Source: Butyrivibrio sp. (GTDB taxonomy: Bacteria; Bacillota_A; Clostridia; Lachnospirales; Lachnospiraceae). From it: a stretch of DNA of 6,788 bases. The stretch spans positions 1 through 6,788 of the forward strand of contig NZ_JAILQF010000259.1 in assembly GCF_024699075.1 (NCBI RefSeq), in the 5' to 3' direction. Numbering within the stretch: position 1 is the stretch's first letter; every line of letters begins with the position of its first letter. The notes beneath the pieces were generated by a model. The model was not told the origin of the DNA, did no database searches, and was given only the letters and a program-made list of their open reading frames with translations. Made by a program: the position numbers and the translations under genes. Below are positions 5,316 to 6,788 of this stretch, piece after piece.

Positions 5316-6788
5316 TCACTCTTTCTCTCTGTACTGTTTTGGTGTTATATTCTGCGTTTTCTTAAATATATAACTAAAATAGTGCGGATCCCTGTATCCA
5401 ACTTCGTATCCGACTTCGGAAGCCTTCATATCTGTCGTTTCAAGGAGCTCCTTGGCCTTGTCCATACGAACTGTTGTAAGGAATTCTATAAAAGTTTCAC
5501 CCGTCTCTTTCTTAAACACAGAGCTAAAATGATTAGGGCTTATATTAACACTGGCTGCAACCTGGTTAAGAGATATATCTTCATCGTTGTAATGCTCATA
5601 AATATAATTCCTTGCACTATTTATAAGAGAACTGTATCTGGAATCAGAAACCTTGTCTCTCATCTCAAGAGCTTTTGATAGTATATCATTTATATATTTT
5701 TCCGTCTTAGGAGTATCATCAAGTGATGACTGCTTATCTCCTATATTTCCAAGCCTTTCTGTTATCTCATCTCTTGTATATCCTATTGATTCGAGAAAAG
5801 AAACTACTGTAAAATACATATCTACGCTTATATATTGTCTGAAAATAAGCGATTCAAAATTACCTTTTCCTGTATTTTCCACAAAATCTTCTACAAAGTG
5901 GCCAAGCTCTTCCAGGTTTCCATTTCTCAAAAAGCCTGTAACGATACGCCTGTCTAATTTTCCTATATCTATTTCATCTATATTAATGTTTACAGAATCC
6001 GCTTCCTTTATGCCTTGCCCCTGACCATCAAAGACCATGCTGGTATCATACAAAAATCTGTGTGCAAAGGCCTTACTTGCTGATTCGTAGCTTCTGCCGA
6101 CTTCTCTTATTCTATCTACTACGATTCCTCTTCCTACATAATAGTTAAGGCCTGTTTTGTCCTTCATGATATCTTCAAGCTCTTTTAACAGAACATCCAT
6201 ACTGTCTGACGTCTGCTGCCTGTCTCTGCCAAGCACAAGGAATACAAAAACTCCTCCAAGCTGCTCATAAACCTGGATTCCATCTGCTTTGTTATATTTA
6301 TCTCTAAGTATAGATGTTATCTTTTCTATACTTTCTGAATAGGCTTCTGTAATCTCGCTTTCTTTCTGGTTATCTTCACGGACTCTTATCTGGAACATTA
6401 CTATTCCATAGGCTCCTGCAGCAAGATTTATACCAAGTCCCTTGCCCTTATCAAGAATTTCAGGCATAGAGCGAGCACCCGCAATAAGTTCCCTGAAAAG
6501 CACACGCTTTTCAAGAATGCGGTTTTCTTCCCGTTCCTTCCTGTATCTTTCCATAAATCTCTGCTGATCCTGCTCAGCCCTTATTCCATCAGATACTTTT
6601 GAAATAGCTTCAAGGAGCTGAGCGCCTGAAATAGGCTTTAAAAGATAATCAGTAACTCCAATACTGATCGCTTCGCGGGCATATTGAAAATCATCATATC
6701 CGCTTAAGATTATGATCTTGGTTTTGGGAAGATTCTTTTTGATAAGACGGCTAAGCTCAAGACCGTCCATAAAAGGCATCCTGATATC
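5316..6788 (-). CDS. YesN-type response regulator with AraC DNA-binding domain (5' end missing)
   Basis: Transcription activator of the two-component system. The window holds 490 codons and begins exactly at the phospho-acceptor Asp of DIRMPFMDG, so about 50-55 N-terminal residues lie beyond position 6788; the ATG at 6779 is internal and is not the start. Numbering from the first codon in the window, the rest of the receiver domain spans about 1-65 with conserved Ser29 (ILSGYDD) and Lys51 (LLKPI). A charged helical linker follows (about 69-104), then a degenerate GGDEF-like middle domain typical of YesN proteins (about 105-255, ending in SYESASKAF and MVFDG). A helical region leads to two AraC helix-turn-helix units: SLNQVAASVNISPNHFSSVF (406-425), and SEVGYEVG (457-464) followed by DPHYFSYIFKK and TPKQYR. 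The kinase gene follows after 7 bases. The nearby importer is the likely target, inferred from position. Confidence 0.95.
   Translation of the reverse strand, partial: DIRMPFMDGLELSRLIKKNLPKTKIIILSGYDDFQYAREAISIGVTDYLLKPISGAQLLEAISKVSDGIRAEQDQQRFMERYRKEREENRILEKRVLFRELIAGARSMPEILDKGKGLGINLAAGAYGIVMFQIRVREDNQKESEITEAYSESIEKITSILRDKYNKADGIQVYEQLGGVFVFLVLGRDRQQTSDSMDVLLKELEDIMKDKTGLNYYVGRGIVVDRIREVGRSYESASKAFAHRFLYDTSMVFDGQGQGIKEADSVNINIDEIDIGKLDRRIVTGFLRNGNLEELGHFVEDFVENTGKGNFESLIFRQYISVDMYFTVVSFLESIGYTRDEITERLGNIGDKQSSLDDTPKTEKYINDILSKALEMRDKVSDSRYSSLINSARNYIYEHYNDEDISLNQVAASVNISPNHFSSVFKKETGETFIEFLTTVRMDKAKELLETTDMKASEVGYEVGYRDPHYFSYIFKKTQNITPKQYREKE

Noticed and set aside
5653..6024. Plus-strand open frame of 123 codons opposite the response regulator
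   Set aside because: It is antisense to the regulator's middle region and has no domain pattern of its own.
6777..6779. ATG at 6779 as the start of the response regulator
   Set aside because: It is the Met of DIRMP within the receiver domain. The codons before it in the window (Asp, Ile, Arg) continue the domain, so the true start lies outside.

Overview
The window reads as chromosomal DNA from a low-to-moderate G+C Gram-positive bacterium. The best guess is a gut or rumen clostridium of the Lachnospiraceae, such as a Butyrivibrio-like organism. This rests on AT-rich spacers, strong GGAGG ribosome sites, a lipoprotein-anchored sugar-binding protein with an acidic Ser/Thr/Glu linker, and a YesM/YesN-type two-component pair. 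The taxonomy is inference.

Every supported gene lies on the minus strand, so transcription runs from high to low coordinates. In that order they are: a YesN-type response regulator with a C-terminal AraC DNA-binding domain (6788-5316, cut at its 5' end exactly at the phospho-acceptor Asp codon); a YesM/LytS-type membrane histidine kinase (5308-3959); a 304-base AT-rich spacer; a sugar-binding lipoprotein resembling YtfQ (3654-2512); a 125-base spacer with two RNA hairpins; a two-domain sugar ABC ATPase resembling YtfR (2386-869); and a permease resembling YtfT (876-1, cut at its 3' end, overlapping the ATPase stop by 8 bases).

The transport genes match the E. coli galactofuranose importer YtfQ-YtfR-YtfT-YjfF as recalled from memory, both in order and in motifs. 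A second permease (YjfF-like) would be expected just beyond position 1. The probable logic is that the kinase senses an external cue, phosphorylates the regulator, and the regulator activates a promoter in the 3655-3958 spacer to make the importer. This resembles known sugar-sensing arrangements such as AraPST-AraEGH of Geobacillus and XylFII-LytS/YesN of Clostridium. The cue and the target promoter are not shown by the sequence.

The most interesting non-coding signals are the structured spacers. Between the binding-protein and ATPase genes are two tandem hairpins whose imperfect positions become G-U pairs only in the minus-strand RNA. The kinase-to-binding-protein spacer holds a weak terminator-like hairpin with the same property, A-tract direct repeats, a candidate promoter with small palindromes over its start region, and two mutually exclusive leader hairpins next to the ribosome site. 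No RNA genes, CRISPR arrays, insertion sequences or phage genes were seen. The window looks like a fairly ordinary sugar-uptake operon with some noteworthy regulatory detail rather than a wholly new system.
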